Numbered from the stretch's first letter, positions 51,345-61,067 are shown. The stretch: 64,000 nucleotides of DNA from Bryobacter sp964387685 (GCA_964387685.1 CAYLXK010000024.1:15442-79441); one strand, 5' to 3'. The notes: generated from the letters alone by a model not told the origin. Numbers and translations are program-made.

Positions 51345-51974
51345 TCAGTAGCCAACGAGCGGCGCCCGGTGAAGATAGACGTCGCTATCCAACTGCGCCA
51401 GAACAAAAGCCGCCACATCGGCCCGGGAAATCTTCCGGATGGTGATACCTTCGAGATCGGTTACGGCCCGGAGGCCACCCCGCTGCGGGCCATTCGTAAA
51501 GGACGCCGGGCGCACGATGACCCAATCCAGCGCGCTCTCCCGGATTAAGGCCTCCTGACGGTCCTTGTCCACGTAGCTTTTTTTAGTGAAGAGCGGAAAG
51601 ATGATGTGGTCGTAGAGGAAACCGCCGTGTCCCTTGCTATCACCGGCTCCAATCCCGGTAATGCAAACCAGGCGAGGCACCCCGCTTGCTTTCATCGCTT
51701 GGATCAAGATTCGGGTTGCATCCGAAAAAAGGGTGGTGGGCTTTCGCGTATTTGGGCTGCCGAGGGCGAAGACTACCGCTTGCTGTCCTACTACGGCTGC
51801 ATCCACGTTCGCTGGGTTTAGCGCATCCCCGTTGAGGATGCGCAGCTCCGCGGGCTTGGCTTCGACTTTGGAGGGATCGCGAACCAGCACAGTGACGTCG
51901 TGACGCAGGGCGAGGGCTTGGCTCACCAGATGTTTACCAACACTGCCTGTCGCGCCCAATATCAGGATTTTCAT
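51345..51974 (-). CDS. NAD(P)-binding NmrA/SDR-like protein
   Basis: Atypical short-chain dehydrogenase of 209 residues. MKILILGATGSVGKHLV is the GxxGxxG nucleotide-binding motif, ILNGDALNPANVDAAVVG the usual next turn, and LDWVIVRPASFTNGP the conserved substrate-side strand. The active-site Tyr-x3-Lys of classical SDRs is replaced by SYVDKDRQE, which retains a Tyr and Lys. Similar proteins act as flavin reductase-like or redox sensors; the substrate is unknown. Confidence 0.85.
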   Translation of the reverse strand: MKILILGATGSVGKHLVSQALALRHDVTVLVRDPSKVEAKPAELRILNGDALNPANVDAAVVGQQAVVFALGSPNTRKPTTLFSDATRILIQAMKASGVPRLVCITGIGAGDSKGHGGFLYDHIIFPLFTKKSYVDKDRQEALIRESALDWVIVRPASFTNGPQRGGLRAVTDLEGITIRKISRADVAAFVLAQLDSDVYLHRAPLVGY

Positions 51975-52138
51975 AGCACTCGAGACTTACTCGTCTGTTC
52001 CCAATTGTCATTGAAACAGCTTGGCTCGGCAAGGTGCCGCTCCCCCCGGCCCACTGCCCTAGGCTGAGGATCAAGACAGCGGCCGCCAACGCGCTATCGT
52101 TAGGTCTCCATGGCGCGGCCCCTGGACGCGAAGGTACG

Positions 52139-52177
52139 ACCGTTCTCCACGTGGAGGAACGGTACACCTGATAAAAT
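52139..52177 (+). promoter_or_regulatory. Inverted repeat and possible -10 upstream of the second Gfo/Idh/MocA gene
   Basis: Positions 52139-52163 form an almost perfect palindrome (ACCGTTCTCCAC then GTGGAGGAACGGT; one extra base in the right arm). A TAAAAT at 52172-52177 follows directly and the gene starts at 52214. An operator over the -35 zone is the likely reading. Confidence 0.5.
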
Positions 52178-52213
52178 CGCCCATGGCAGAAGTAGTAATT
52201 TAGGAGCCTCGTC

Positions 52214-53593
52214 GTGTCTTATCCCAATACCCGTAGATTCTTTATGGGCGCGCTCAGCGCCGCATCCGCCGTGCGCGTCTGGGGCGCCAACGAAAAGGTC
52301 AACATCGGCATCGTGGGCTTAGGCGGTCGCGGCAGCAGCCATCTCAATTCCTATACCGGCATCGCGGAAGCCCAGGTCGTGGGCCTGTGCGACGTCAACC
52401 AGGCTGCGCGCGAACGAGCTCAGGGCGTGCTGGCTCGCAAGAGCCTCGAGAAAGCCGCGGAGTTTGGCGACATGCGCGAGATGTACGCCGATCCTAAGGT
52501 GGAAGCGGTCTCTATCGCCACCCCGAACCATTGGCATGCGCTCTCTGCCATCTGGGCCATGCGCGCGGGCAAGGACGTCTACGGCGAAAAGCCTGCCAGC
52601 TACAACATCTACGAAGGCATGCGGATGATTCAGGTACAACGCGAGACCAAGCGCCTGATGCAAGTGGGCTCGCAGCACCGCAGTTGGCCTTTCAAGGTTA
52701 AAGCGATCGCGGCGCTGCAACAGGGCCTGATCGGCAAGCTGTATATGGCCAAGGGCTTGTGCTACAAATTGCGTCCCTCGATTGGACACACTCCCGACAG
52801 TCCGACGCCTCCAGGCCTGAACTGGGATCTTTTCCTGGGCGCGGCTCCTATGCGCCCCTTCAACCAGAAGCGCTTTGCCTACTATTGGCATTGGTTCTGG
52901 GATACCGGCAACGGGGATATCGGCAACCAGGGCGTCCACGAGACGGGCATCGCGCGCTGGGCTCTTGGCGATCCCATCTGGCCAAAAACCGCGATGGCCT
53001 TTGGCGGGAAGTTCGGGCTCGACGACGACACTGAGACGCCCAACACGCTTACGGCAGGCTTCAATTATGGCGAAGCGCAATTGGTGGTCGAGGTCCGCGG
53101 CCGCAGCACGAACGGCGAAGGAGTTCGTCAGGCTCGGGTTGTGACCGCCGGTCCCACGCCCACTGCGGCGCCCCCCGGCGCTCCCGCTCCCACGCAGGTT
53201 GGAAGCGCGGCAAATCCCATCAACGTAGGCGTTGGAAACCTCTTTTATGGCAGCGAAGGCTGGGCCGCGATGAACGACCAAGGCTTCCAAGCCTACAAGG
53301 GCGATTCGAGCGAACTGATCATGGAAGAGCGCAACGACCGCAGCAGCGGCGACCCGACCGGCCTGCATATGAGGAACTTCCTGGCCGCTGTGAAATCACG
53401 CAGCGAGAAGGATCTGCGGGATCCAATCTCCAACGCCGTGCCCAGCGCGGACCTGTGCCATCTGGCCAACATCAGCTATCGCGTCGGGCGCGCGCTTAAT
53501 ATTGAGCCCGGCACGACGCCCCGTTTCCAGAACGACCCGGAAGCGACGAAGCTGATGACGCGGCCGGTCTACCGTAAGGGCTACGAAGTCTAG
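52214..53593 (+). CDS. Tat-exported Gfo/Idh/MocA-family oxidoreductase
   Basis: Dehydrogenase-like protein of 459 residues. NTRRFFMGALSAASAV is a Tat signal. The Rossmann motif is IGIVGLGGRGSSHL and the EKP site reads VYGEKPASYNIYEG. The C-terminal domain includes FWDTGNGDIGNQGVHETG. A Pro/Ala-rich insert (TPTAAPPGAPAPTQ, about 313-326) is present. TAGGAG lies before GTG 52214. It is only distantly similar to the protein at 13096; a different substrate is likely. Confidence 0.87.
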   Translation: MSYPNTRRFFMGALSAASAVRVWGANEKVNIGIVGLGGRGSSHLNSYTGIAEAQVVGLCDVNQAARERAQGVLARKSLEKAAEFGDMREMYADPKVEAVSIATPNHWHALSAIWAMRAGKDVYGEKPASYNIYEGMRMIQVQRETKRLMQVGSQHRSWPFKVKAIAALQQGLIGKLYMAKGLCYKLRPSIGHTPDSPTPPGLNWDLFLGAAPMRPFNQKRFAYYWHWFWDTGNGDIGNQGVHETGIARWALGDPIWPKTAMAFGGKFGLDDDTETPNTLTAGFNYGEAQLVVEVRGRSTNGEGVRQARVVTAGPTPTAAPPGAPAPTQVGSAANPINVGVGNLFYGSEGWAAMNDQGFQAYKGDSSELIMEERNDRSSGDPTGLHMRNFLAAVKSRSEKDLRDPISNAVPSADLCHLANISYRVGRALNIEPGTTPRFQNDPEATKLMTRPVYRKGYEV

Positions 53594-53605
53594 CGCCAGG
53601 GTCTG

Positions 53606-54373
53606 CTATTTCAGGCGCTCCAGCTTGCCTTTTCTGCGGACGATGTTCTTGTAGTCCCACTGCAGTGCCTTGGACTTCTTCAACCATCTCCGCAAGTCGG
53701 CAAGGCGGATTGCCGCAGAGTCGTTATAAACGATGGAGGCGTCCTTAAACTTCTTGCCCTCTACGTTCAACCCCGGCTCCGCAAAGTCTTTGCCGCTCCA
53801 GAACATTAAGCGCACTCCCGCCCTCTGCTTGCTATAGCCGACGATGGGGTTGCCATCCAAAAACCAGACCGGATGCGCGTGCCAGATCTTGCTTTCCGCT
53901 TTTGGCAAGCCGCGGGTGATTTCATGGGCCAGACGGTCGCAGATATCTTGGAAGACCGGCTCCAGACCAGCGTTGTAATCTTGGATCTCCGCCGGCACTG
54001 CGCTGTTGCGCTGTGCGGGCACGCTGGCCTCCTGGCGCAGAATCTTCTCCATCGGCCGGCCCTTCGCCAACTCGTCCACTAGCTTGTCCAGGTAACGGAT
54101 TTTTTGCATCAGCGGATCCGCGACTTCTTCCACCCGGATGCCGCACACCACGCCCTGGATCAGCGTTCGATTTGGATGCATGGCGGGTGCCTGGGCGAAG
54201 AATGCCTCGAAATCCGTCTCCCGCTCAATTTGCCGCCGTAACCCGGCTTCGTCGTAGCCCGTCAGCCAGCGAATAACTTGGTCCACCTCGGTCCGCGTGC
54301 GGCTCTTGCGCTCCGCCTTCTGGACGTACATCGGATAGACCTTGGCGAAGGGAGTAGAGAAGATACGATGCAT
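53606..54373 (-). CDS. DUF2200-DUF1801 fusion protein
   Basis: Two small uncharacterised domains joined in one 255-residue protein. Residues about 1-113 (FSTPFAKVYPMYVQKAERKS, EVDQVIRWLTGYDEAGL, IRYLDKLVDELAKGRPMEKI) match DUF2200. Residues about 140-245 (HAHPVWFLDGNPIVGY, FSGKDF-like FWSGKDFAEPG, IRLADLRRWLKKSK) match the DUF1801/YdhG type. Both usually exist as separate genes. Function is unknown for both. Confidence 0.8.
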   Translation of the reverse strand: MHRIFSTPFAKVYPMYVQKAERKSRTRTEVDQVIRWLTGYDEAGLRRQIERETDFEAFFAQAPAMHPNRTLIQGVVCGIRVEEVADPLMQKIRYLDKLVDELAKGRPMEKILRQEASVPAQRNSAVPAEIQDYNAGLEPVFQDICDRLAHEITRGLPKAESKIWHAHPVWFLDGNPIVGYSKQRAGVRLMFWSGKDFAEPGLNVEGKKFKDASIVYNDSAAIRLADLRRWLKKSKALQWDYKNIVRRKGKLERLK

Positions 54374-55205
54374 GCGTTTATGCTAACCGACCCGGGGCTA
54401 AGCAGCTTAGGCTAAGTCTCTCGGCTTGGACTACGCTACGGATGCTGGCGATTACGGGTACTTGAGATACTTCGACAGCGCCTACGAAGTCCCGTCGCCG
54501 GAAGATTCACGCGAAGGCCTGAGACGGTGCCGCCACCAACGGCAAGGGTTCCAGCAAGCCAAGCAGAGACACAGATACTGTAGAGGGGTTGGGAATAGGA
54601 TCCCCAAGGGGGCGCAGCTCCGAAGGCGGCTCGGAGAAGCGAAAGGCGCTCTATTCTCCGAGCCCTTAACCAAGCGGAAGCTTCGAAGACGGACTTTCGC
54701 TGTCAGTGGTTCAATTTTCGTGGTTCAACTTTCAATCATCAAACGGCAGACTTGAGCGTACTCAAAACGCCGGAAACGATCCACATGGCTGCTGCCTCCG
54801 ACGATTGCCCTCGACATTCCCACTGCTGATTTTGGATCCATGCTGGCCACGTAGGCAAGGACAGGGAGCGTTACAGCTACGCCCGCGCTTGCTAACGGCA
54901 TCCACCGACATACTGAGTAACTGCGCCCACAGAGGTGCAGTGTTTGGAGCGGCCACTACTTTTTCCTCTTGGCGGGTGCGTGGACATCGGGGCAATCGGG
55001 GAGAAGGGCCTGCTCTTTTCTCATCTACCCAGCGTCAACCCAAATATTCGAAGAAGTCCAGCCGCGGGTCGGCTGCCGGGAAACAGCATGAGGTGGTGGA
55101 CATTCCCTGCAGAAACGCGGCAGCCATTTGCCCGGAGTGTTCCCGGCACCGGCGCTACGACTCTTGGCATCGCGATCTCCTCCTTACCTGAATGGACTTT
55201 CGTGA
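54374..55205. other. Apparently decayed non-coding region
   Basis: About 830 bases with no convincing intact gene. Several weak frames exist but show no family features. It holds one copy of a repeat also found at 63895, and a close double of TGGTTCAA(T/C)TT at about 54710-54730. A short minus-strand frame at 55021-55170 has an excellent ribosome-binding site (AAGGAGGAG) but encodes 49 residues that match nothing I know. Confidence 0.45.
54541..54607. repeat. Copy A of a degenerate repeat shared with the tRNA-Asn flank
   Basis: Aligns with 63895-63965: 39 of the first 48 positions are identical without gaps, including the 13-base GGTTCCAGCAAGC. It ends GGATCCCCAA, which parallels the tRNA 3' end GGCTCCCCGG in the other copy. 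Confidence 0.6.
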
Positions 55206-55397
55206 TTAACCCTCTTTGACGCCAAATTTCCGCAGAATGGTCGACATCAGACACCAATTCGTCAAACCGGATTGAAACAGGTTGAGCCCGACGAACGCGG
55301 TGAAAAGGTAGAAGTACGAGCTGACCCAGTAGCCTAGAGCGAGGCTGACCACTACGAACGCCCCCGCAATCACGTGCAGATATCGATCCACTGTCAT
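55206..55397 (-). CDS. DUF2892 small membrane protein
   Basis: 63 residues with two hydrophobic segments (VIAGAFVVVSLALGYWV and FYLFTAFVGLNLFQSGLTNW), ending LMSTILRKFGV. It is of the DUF2892 (YgaP membrane domain) type, common next to sulfur transferase and heavy-metal genes. It overlaps the RND permease stop by 4 bases. A rhodanese part is missing. Confidence 0.85.
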   Translation of the reverse strand: MTVDRYLHVIAGAFVVVSLALGYWVSSYFYLFTAFVGLNLFQSGLTNWCLMSTILRKFGVKEG

Positions 55398-58300
55398 ACG
55401 AGTTTCCTTTCTTGGTTGAAGATGTAATACAGCACCGGTACCGCTATGCGTGAGAGAAGTAGAGATGCAATCTCGCCCGCCATTAAGGCGATAGCGAGAC
55501 CCTGAAAGATGGGGTCGAACAGAATCACGGAAGAGCCGACAACAACGGCGGCGGCGGTCAGCATCATCGGGCGGAATCTCACAGCGCCGGCATCAATCAC
55601 GGCCTCGTCGAGCGGCATGCCTTCGCTCAACCGTAACTCGATGAAATCGACCAGGATGATTGAATTTCGCACTACGATGCCCGCACCCGCGATGAAGCCG
55701 ATCATCGAGGTTGCGGTGAAGAACGCATGCAGTAATCCGTGCGCGGGCAGTGTTCCAACCAGCGAAAACGGAATCGCCGCCATGATGATCAACGGCGTGA
55801 GGAATGATTGGAACCAGCCGACGACCAGACCGTAGATCAGGATCAACACGGCCGCGAACGCAATACCGAGATCGCGAAACACCTCGTAGGTGATGTGCCA
55901 TTCGCCGTCCCACTTCATCGAATAGCGGTCCGGATCGGAGGGAACCGCGGCCATGTGCTGCTCAATCCCGTAGCCTTCTGGGATCTTGATTTTGTCGATC
56001 TCTGGTCCGATCTGCAGCACCGCATAGACCGGACTCTCGATCTCGCCCGCGATGTCGGCAGTGACATAAGTCACTGGGAGCAGATTCTTGTGATAGATGC
56101 TCTTGTCCTCGATCACCACTTCGGTACGCACCAGCTCGCCCAGGGGAACCGTGCCCCCGGTGTTGCCGGTGATCCGCAGGCCTTGCATGCGGTCGAGGTC
56201 AGACCGTGTCGCGCGGTCTAAACGCACGGTCAAGGAGACGTCCTCTTTCTCGGCGTCCTGGTGCAAAAGCCCGGCCTGAAAGCCGCCGGCAGCGACCTGC
56301 ATCGAGCGGGCAATATCGTCCGCGGAAATTCCATGGAGGGCGGCCTTCTCTTTGTCCACCAGAATCCGAATCTTGCTTTGGTCATCCTCCACATACCAGT
56401 CGACATCCACAACGCCCCTGGTCCGCTTGAAGATGTCCCGAATTTGCCTTGCCAGCGCGATCCTTCTTTCCATGACGGGCCCATACACTTCGGCGACCAG
56501 TGTTTCGAGCACTGGCGGTCCCGGAGGGACTTCGGCAACCTTAATGCGCGCGCCGTAACGTTCGGCGATGGGGAGCAGCCGCTGCCGAACTTGCTTCGCA
56601 ATCTCATGGCTTTGCAGGTCGCGCGCATCCTTGCCGAGCAAGTTGACCTGGATATCCGCAACGTTTGGTCCCTGGCGCAGATAGTAGTGCCGCACCAGTC
56701 CATTGAAGTTGTAGGGCGACGCCGTTCCAGCATAGGTCTGGACGTTCACGACTTCCGGCTGCTTCTGAGTTTCCTCACCCAGCAGTTGTACGACGCGCGC
56801 CGTCTGTTCGAGCGTCGTGCCGTTTGGCATGTCGACAATGACCTGGAACTCGCTCTTGTTGTCGAACGGGAGCATTTTGACCTTCACGAACCCGGTATAG
56901 AAGAGCGCGCAGGAGGCCAGCAAGAGAACTACCACTCCGCCCACAAAACTCCACCGCAGAACTGAGCGATGAAGCAGAGCTCCCATGACGCGCCGGTAGA
57001 GGCGAGTCACGAAATCCTCGCGGGTATCGGCGTGGTGGGCGCCGCCCGTTTTGAGAATTCGCACGGCGGCCCACGGGGTCACAATGAAAGCGACCAGCAT
57101 AGAGAACAGCATCGCCGCGCTCGCGCCAATCGGAATGGGCCGCATGTATGGTCCCATCAAGCCGCCCACGAAGGCCATGGGCAGGATCGCCGCGACAACG
57201 GCGAGCGTTGCGAGGATGGTCGGATTGCCAACTTCGTCCACGGCTTCAACGGCCACCTCATAGACTGGCCTGTCTTGATTGCCGGGCATTCTCCAATGCC
57301 GGACGATATTCTCGACCACAACGATCGCATCGTCCACCAAAATACCGATGGAAAAGATCAGCGCGAACAGCGTAATGCGATTCAACGTGAACCCGTAGAG
57401 GTAAAACATGGTCAGGGTCAGCGCCAAGGTAACGGGAATCGCGGTGAAGACGATGAGCGATTCCCGGAACCCCAACGTGATTGCGATGAGAATGCTCACC
57501 GAGATTACGGCAATCAGCATGTGATACAGCAACTCGTTGGATTTTTCCTCGGCCGTGTCTCCGTAGTTTCTGGTCACCGTCATTTCGACGTCGGAGGGGA
57601 TGACGGTTCCGCGGAGCCGTTCCACACGGGTGAGAACTTCCGTGGCCACTGTAACCGCGTTCGTACTCTTTCGCTTCGATACGGCAATCGTCACGGCGGG
57701 CAGAAAGCCTTTGCCACTGGAGAAACGCACGTACTCGGCAGGCTCCGCGCCCCCATCGCTCACCTCGGCGACGTCGCGAACGAAGATCGGCTTACTGTTT
57801 GCGACTCCCGCCACCACATTGCGAACGTCCTCAGGCGTGCGCAAGAAGTCGCCTGTTTCCAAGAGAAACTGCCGGTTGTGGCTGGCGAATTGCCCGGAAG
57901 GGAGGCGCCGATTAGAGAGACCCAGCGCGCCCGCAACCTGAAGGGGCGACAGACTGTAGGCCGCCAGTTTCGATTGATCTAACGTGATCTGAATCTCCCG
58001 GCGTTGCCCACCGATCAGCGCTACCGCTGAAACATCCGGCGTTTGCTTGATGACGTCATCCACTTGAGCCGCCACGCGGCGAAGCTCAAAGTCCCCATAG
58101 CGCTTGCTCGAAAACGTCAGTGCCAGAATAGGCACGTCGTCGATCGAGCGAGGCTTCACCAGCGGCGCCGAAGCGCCAGGAGGAATCAAATTCAGGTTGG
58201 CGGATAACTTCTGGTTCAGCCGCACGATGCTTTTCTCTTCGTCCTGGCCAACGGTGAACCTCACGATGACTGTGGACATGCCCGGACTTGACGTGGAGTA

Positions 58301-58567
58301 GAGATACTCCACTCCCGGGATTTCCCACAGCAGCTTTTCCATCGGTTTGGTGACGCGTTCCTCCACTTCACGCGCAGAAGCGCCGGGCATTTGAACGAAC
58401 ACATCCACCATCGGGACGATAATCTGCGGCTCTTCTTCGCGGGGCAGCTTCCAGACGGCGAACCCGCCGAGGAGCATCGAAGCAACGATCACGAGGGGCG
58501 TTAGCTTGGAACCAATCCAAGCCTGTGCAAACTTCCCGGCCGGGCCGAGCTTGCGTTCCTGCTTCAC
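55394..58567 (-). CDS. RND-family efflux permease
   Basis: Proton-driven inner-membrane pump of 1057 residues with 12 expected helices and two large periplasmic loops. N-terminal KLTPLVIVASMLLGGFAVWK and the EEEPQIIVPMVDVFV segment are typical; SIGILVDDAIVVVENIVRH holds the TM4 acidic pair of the proton relay. The second half has IAGAGIVVRNSIILVDFIELR. The Asp pair of TM4 and the shape suggest AcrB/HAE-like pumps of the kind common in Acidobacteria. Substrate unknown. It forms one coupled operon with the adaptor and TolC. Confidence 0.92.
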   Translation of the reverse strand: MKQERKLGPAGKFAQAWIGSKLTPLVIVASMLLGGFAVWKLPREEEPQIIVPMVDVFVQMPGASAREVEERVTKPMEKLLWEIPGVEYLYSTSSPGMSTVIVRFTVGQDEEKSIVRLNQKLSANLNLIPPGASAPLVKPRSIDDVPILALTFSSKRYGDFELRRVAAQVDDVIKQTPDVSAVALIGGQRREIQITLDQSKLAAYSLSPLQVAGALGLSNRRLPSGQFASHNRQFLLETGDFLRTPEDVRNVVAGVANSKPIFVRDVAEVSDGGAEPAEYVRFSSGKGFLPAVTIAVSKRKSTNAVTVATEVLTRVERLRGTVIPSDVEMTVTRNYGDTAEEKSNELLYHMLIAVISVSILIAITLGFRESLIVFTAIPVTLALTLTMFYLYGFTLNRITLFALIFSIGILVDDAIVVVENIVRHWRMPGNQDRPVYEVAVEAVDEVGNPTILATLAVVAAILPMAFVGGLMGPYMRPIPIGASAAMLFSMLVAFIVTPWAAVRILKTGGAHHADTREDFVTRLYRRVMGALLHRSVLRWSFVGGVVVLLLASCALFYTGFVKVKMLPFDNKSEFQVIVDMPNGTTLEQTARVVQLLGEETQKQPEVVNVQTYAGTASPYNFNGLVRHYYLRQGPNVADIQVNLLGKDARDLQSHEIAKQVRQRLLPIAERYGARIKVAEVPPGPPVLETLVAEVYGPVMERRIALARQIRDIFKRTRGVVDVDWYVEDDQSKIRILVDKEKAALHGISADDIARSMQVAAGGFQAGLLHQDAEKEDVSLTVRLDRATRSDLDRMQGLRITGNTGGTVPLGELVRTEVVIEDKSIYHKNLLPVTYVTADIAGEIESPVYAVLQIGPEIDKIKIPEGYGIEQHMAAVPSDPDRYSMKWDGEWHITYEVFRDLGIAFAAVLILIYGLVVGWFQSFLTPLIIMAAIPFSLVGTLPAHGLLHAFFTATSMIGFIAGAGIVVRNSIILVDFIELRLSEGMPLDEAVIDAGAVRFRPMMLTAAAVVVGSSVILFDPIFQGLAIALMAGEIASLLLSRIAVPVLYYIFNQERKLV

Positions 58568-59721
58568 GGCCGGACCTCAACTCTGGCTCCGTCCGCCAGA
58601 TTCTTGGGAACCGGGACGATGATCTGATCGCCCGCGGTGATCCCGGAGAGCACCTCCACCTGGTCTTGGTTTCGTGGCCCTGCGCTAATCAGCCGTGCCC
58701 GCGCGATACCGTTATCTGCCACGAAGACGGACTGCAGCTGTCCGCGCTCAACAATAGCGGCTGCGGGAACTACGAGGGTGGAGCGGCTGCCTTGCTGAAA
58801 GCTGGCCCGCCCGAACATCCCGGTTCGAAGGGATGCTACTCCAGGCAGCTCCAGTTTCACGGTGGCCGAACGCGACGCAGAGTCCACACCTGGTACGATT
58901 TCCGACACGCGCGCGTTGATCGTGCGGTCAAGTCCGTCGAGGGTCACCGAAACCGTTTGGCCGATCCGAATGGTGGCCAATCGTGATTCTTCCACTGATG
59001 CTTCCAACCTGTAGAAACCCTCGCGCTCAATCCTGAGCAGCGGAGTGCCGGGAACCGCCAGCGTACCGGGCTCCACCGATTTTGTCGTGATCAGACCCGC
59101 AAACGGGGCCGTGATCTCGGCGTAATTGCGCGTGACCTCTGTGGCTCTGACATCCTGCTGTGCTCTGGCGGCGTGAGCGTCTATTTGTGCGCGTTTGGCC
59201 TTCGCCACATCATAGGCCGATTGCGCGGACTTAAGCCTGGCCGCTGCCTCGTCGAATTCCTGATTCGAGATGGACTTCTTGTTGAAAAGATCCTCCATAC
59301 GATGAAACGTGCTCTGTGCCAGGTCAAGATTCGACTTTGCGCCCGCAATTGCGCTGTCGGCCTCGGGAACGGCGCTTCGGATCTCGTCGAGGGCCGCTTC
59401 TGCCCGGCGTGAGTTGACGTCCAAATCGCGAGTATCGAGCGTGAGCAGCAATTGGCCCGCCTGCACGTGTTCTCCGGTTTGCACCTTAACGTCGCGAACA
59501 TAGCCCATCAGTTTCGCGGCGATGTCTGCCGTCGTGCGGGCACGAACGGTGCCGCTGGCTAGATACACCGAGGGCCACTTCTGCTCGCTGGCCGCTACTA
59601 GGCTGACGGGAACGGCGGTTGCAGGCGCCTCTCGTTTCGCTTCGCGAGGCGATTCTCCGCACCCAGACATCCAGAGCGCCATGGGCGCTAAACACACAAC
59701 GTTCTGTAACAATCTCTTCAT
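58564..59721 (-). CDS. RND periplasmic adaptor (membrane fusion protein), lipoprotein
   Basis: Adaptor of 385 residues linking the RND pump to TolC. Lipobox MSGC gives a lipid-anchored Cys. The lipoyl-like half motifs (AAKLMGYVRDVKVQTGEHV and ITAPFAGLITTKSVEPGTL) flank a coiled-coil hairpin (about 105-190). A beta-barrel and membrane-proximal domain end in EVLSGITAGDQIIVP. ATGA overlap with the permease gene. Confidence 0.92.
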   Translation of the reverse strand: MKRLLQNVVCLAPMALWMSGCGESPREAKREAPATAVPVSLVAASEQKWPSVYLASGTVRARTTADIAAKLMGYVRDVKVQTGEHVQAGQLLLTLDTRDLDVNSRRAEAALDEIRSAVPEADSAIAGAKSNLDLAQSTFHRMEDLFNKKSISNQEFDEAAARLKSAQSAYDVAKAKRAQIDAHAARAQQDVRATEVTRNYAEITAPFAGLITTKSVEPGTLAVPGTPLLRIEREGFYRLEASVEESRLATIRIGQTVSVTLDGLDRTINARVSEIVPGVDSASRSATVKLELPGVASLRTGMFGRASFQQGSRSTLVVPAAAIVERGQLQSVFVADNGIARARLISAGPRNQDQVEVLSGITAGDQIIVPVPKNLADGARVEVRP

Positions 59722-61067
59722 CGAGTCCTCCCGTTCACCGCAGCAGAGTCGGCCGTCAGCGTGCCGGCTGCCAGTTCCAATCCGGCGGCGGCGACACGTT
59801 GGTCGCGAATTGCCGCCACATGGCGGGTTCGCGCCTCCAGCACTGCCGTTTCCGTGCGCAGCAGGTCGGTGATATTACTGATCCCCGCTTGAAATCGGTT
59901 CTGCGTAATCCGCAAGCTTTCCTCGGCTTCCGCTACCGAAGCCTTGGCAACTTCGATTCGCTGGGTGGCCGCGTTTAGGTCCGCGTATGCCCGGCGAACT
60001 TGGAGCCGGATGGCGGAGCCCGTGCGTGCCTGCTCGGCGACACTTCGGTCCACGGCAAATTTGCTCTCTTCGATCCGCGCTTTATCGCTGAAGCCGTTAA
60101 ATAGGTTCCATCTCAGCCCGATCGATACCAGCCAGTTGTCTCCCGCCCGGGTGACGAAGCGCTGACGATTCGCTTCGAAGGCCCCGTGCAGGGCCACCTG
60201 GGGCAACAGAGCACTGCGGGCTGTGGCGACCTGAGTCTCAGCCAAACGGATCGCCAATTTCGCTTGGCGCGCTTCGGGCCGCTGCTCAATCGCCGTATTC
60301 TCTTGCACCTGCAACGCTATGTCCGGAAGTGCAAGGGGCACCAACTGACTCGTGAGCGTATGCGCAGCATCCAAGGGAAGGCCGATCGCATCGTTCAAGG
60401 CCGCGCGAGCTACCTCAACATCCGCTTGGCGGCGGATCTGCAACTCGCGCACGCTTGCCAGATACACGCGTATCGACAGCACGTCCACATCCGTGGACAT
60501 CCCCGCGTTGCGAACGTTTTGAGCCCGCTCCAGATCGGCCTCGGCGGAGCGAATCGACTGCGTGGCGACCCTCAACTGATCTGCGCTCAAAAGCGAGTCG
60601 TAATACGCGCGAATGACTTGGGCGATGACCTCTTTTTCTGTTCGTCTTCCTTCTTCGCCGCTTAGGTCTTTCGCAATTTCCGCAGACCGTACCGCCTGCT
60701 TGGTCTGGCCAGCCCCGTAAAGTGTCTGGTCGACGGTGATCTGCGACTGAAAATTGTTGATGAAGCTCGGGTTGTTCAGAGATCCGATTTCGAAGTTCTG
60801 CGCGCCGAACTGGCGCTGTGAAAGTAGCGTGCCGAACACGAATACAGGATTGTTGCTTCGAGTCCAGGACTCCGAGTAATTGACCTTGGGCAGCAGGCCG
60901 CTCCGCGCCTGGCTAATTCGTGTTTGTGTGGCATTTCGAGCGGCCGCCGAAGCTTCCAGGGATTTGTTCTGGCCCAGGGCCAGAATAACGGCGTCCCTTA
61001 AGGAGATCGCGTCCTGCGCTCCCGCTGAAACTGCGGCAACCAATAGCGTTATGAGGATTTTCTTCAT
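59718..61067 (-). CDS. TolC-family outer-membrane efflux protein
   Basis: Trimeric outer-membrane channel (449 residues). A signal peptide (ILITLLVAAVSAGA) is followed by the usual two repeats of coiled-coil and barrel segments (LRDAVILALGQNKSLEASAA, IGLRWNLFNGFSDKARIEES). First gene of the operon; the stop overlaps the adaptor start by 4 bases. Confidence 0.9.
   Translation of the reverse strand: MKKILITLLVAAVSAGAQDAISLRDAVILALGQNKSLEASAAARNATQTRISQARSGLLPKVNYSESWTRSNNPVFVFGTLLSQRQFGAQNFEIGSLNNPSFINNFQSQITVDQTLYGAGQTKQAVRSAEIAKDLSGEEGRRTEKEVIAQVIRAYYDSLLSADQLRVATQSIRSAEADLERAQNVRNAGMSTDVDVLSIRVYLASVRELQIRRQADVEVARAALNDAIGLPLDAAHTLTSQLVPLALPDIALQVQENTAIEQRPEARQAKLAIRLAETQVATARSALLPQVALHGAFEANRQRFVTRAGDNWLVSIGLRWNLFNGFSDKARIEESKFAVDRSVAEQARTGSAIRLQVRRAYADLNAATQRIEVAKASVAEAEESLRITQNRFQAGISNITDLLRTETAVLEARTRHVAAIRDQRVAAAGLELAAGTLTADSAAVNGRTR

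Noticed and set aside
54426..55191. Overlapping frames as possible small genes
   Set aside because: No ribosome-binding site fits, no motif is recognisable and the region holds repeat copies, so decay is more likely.
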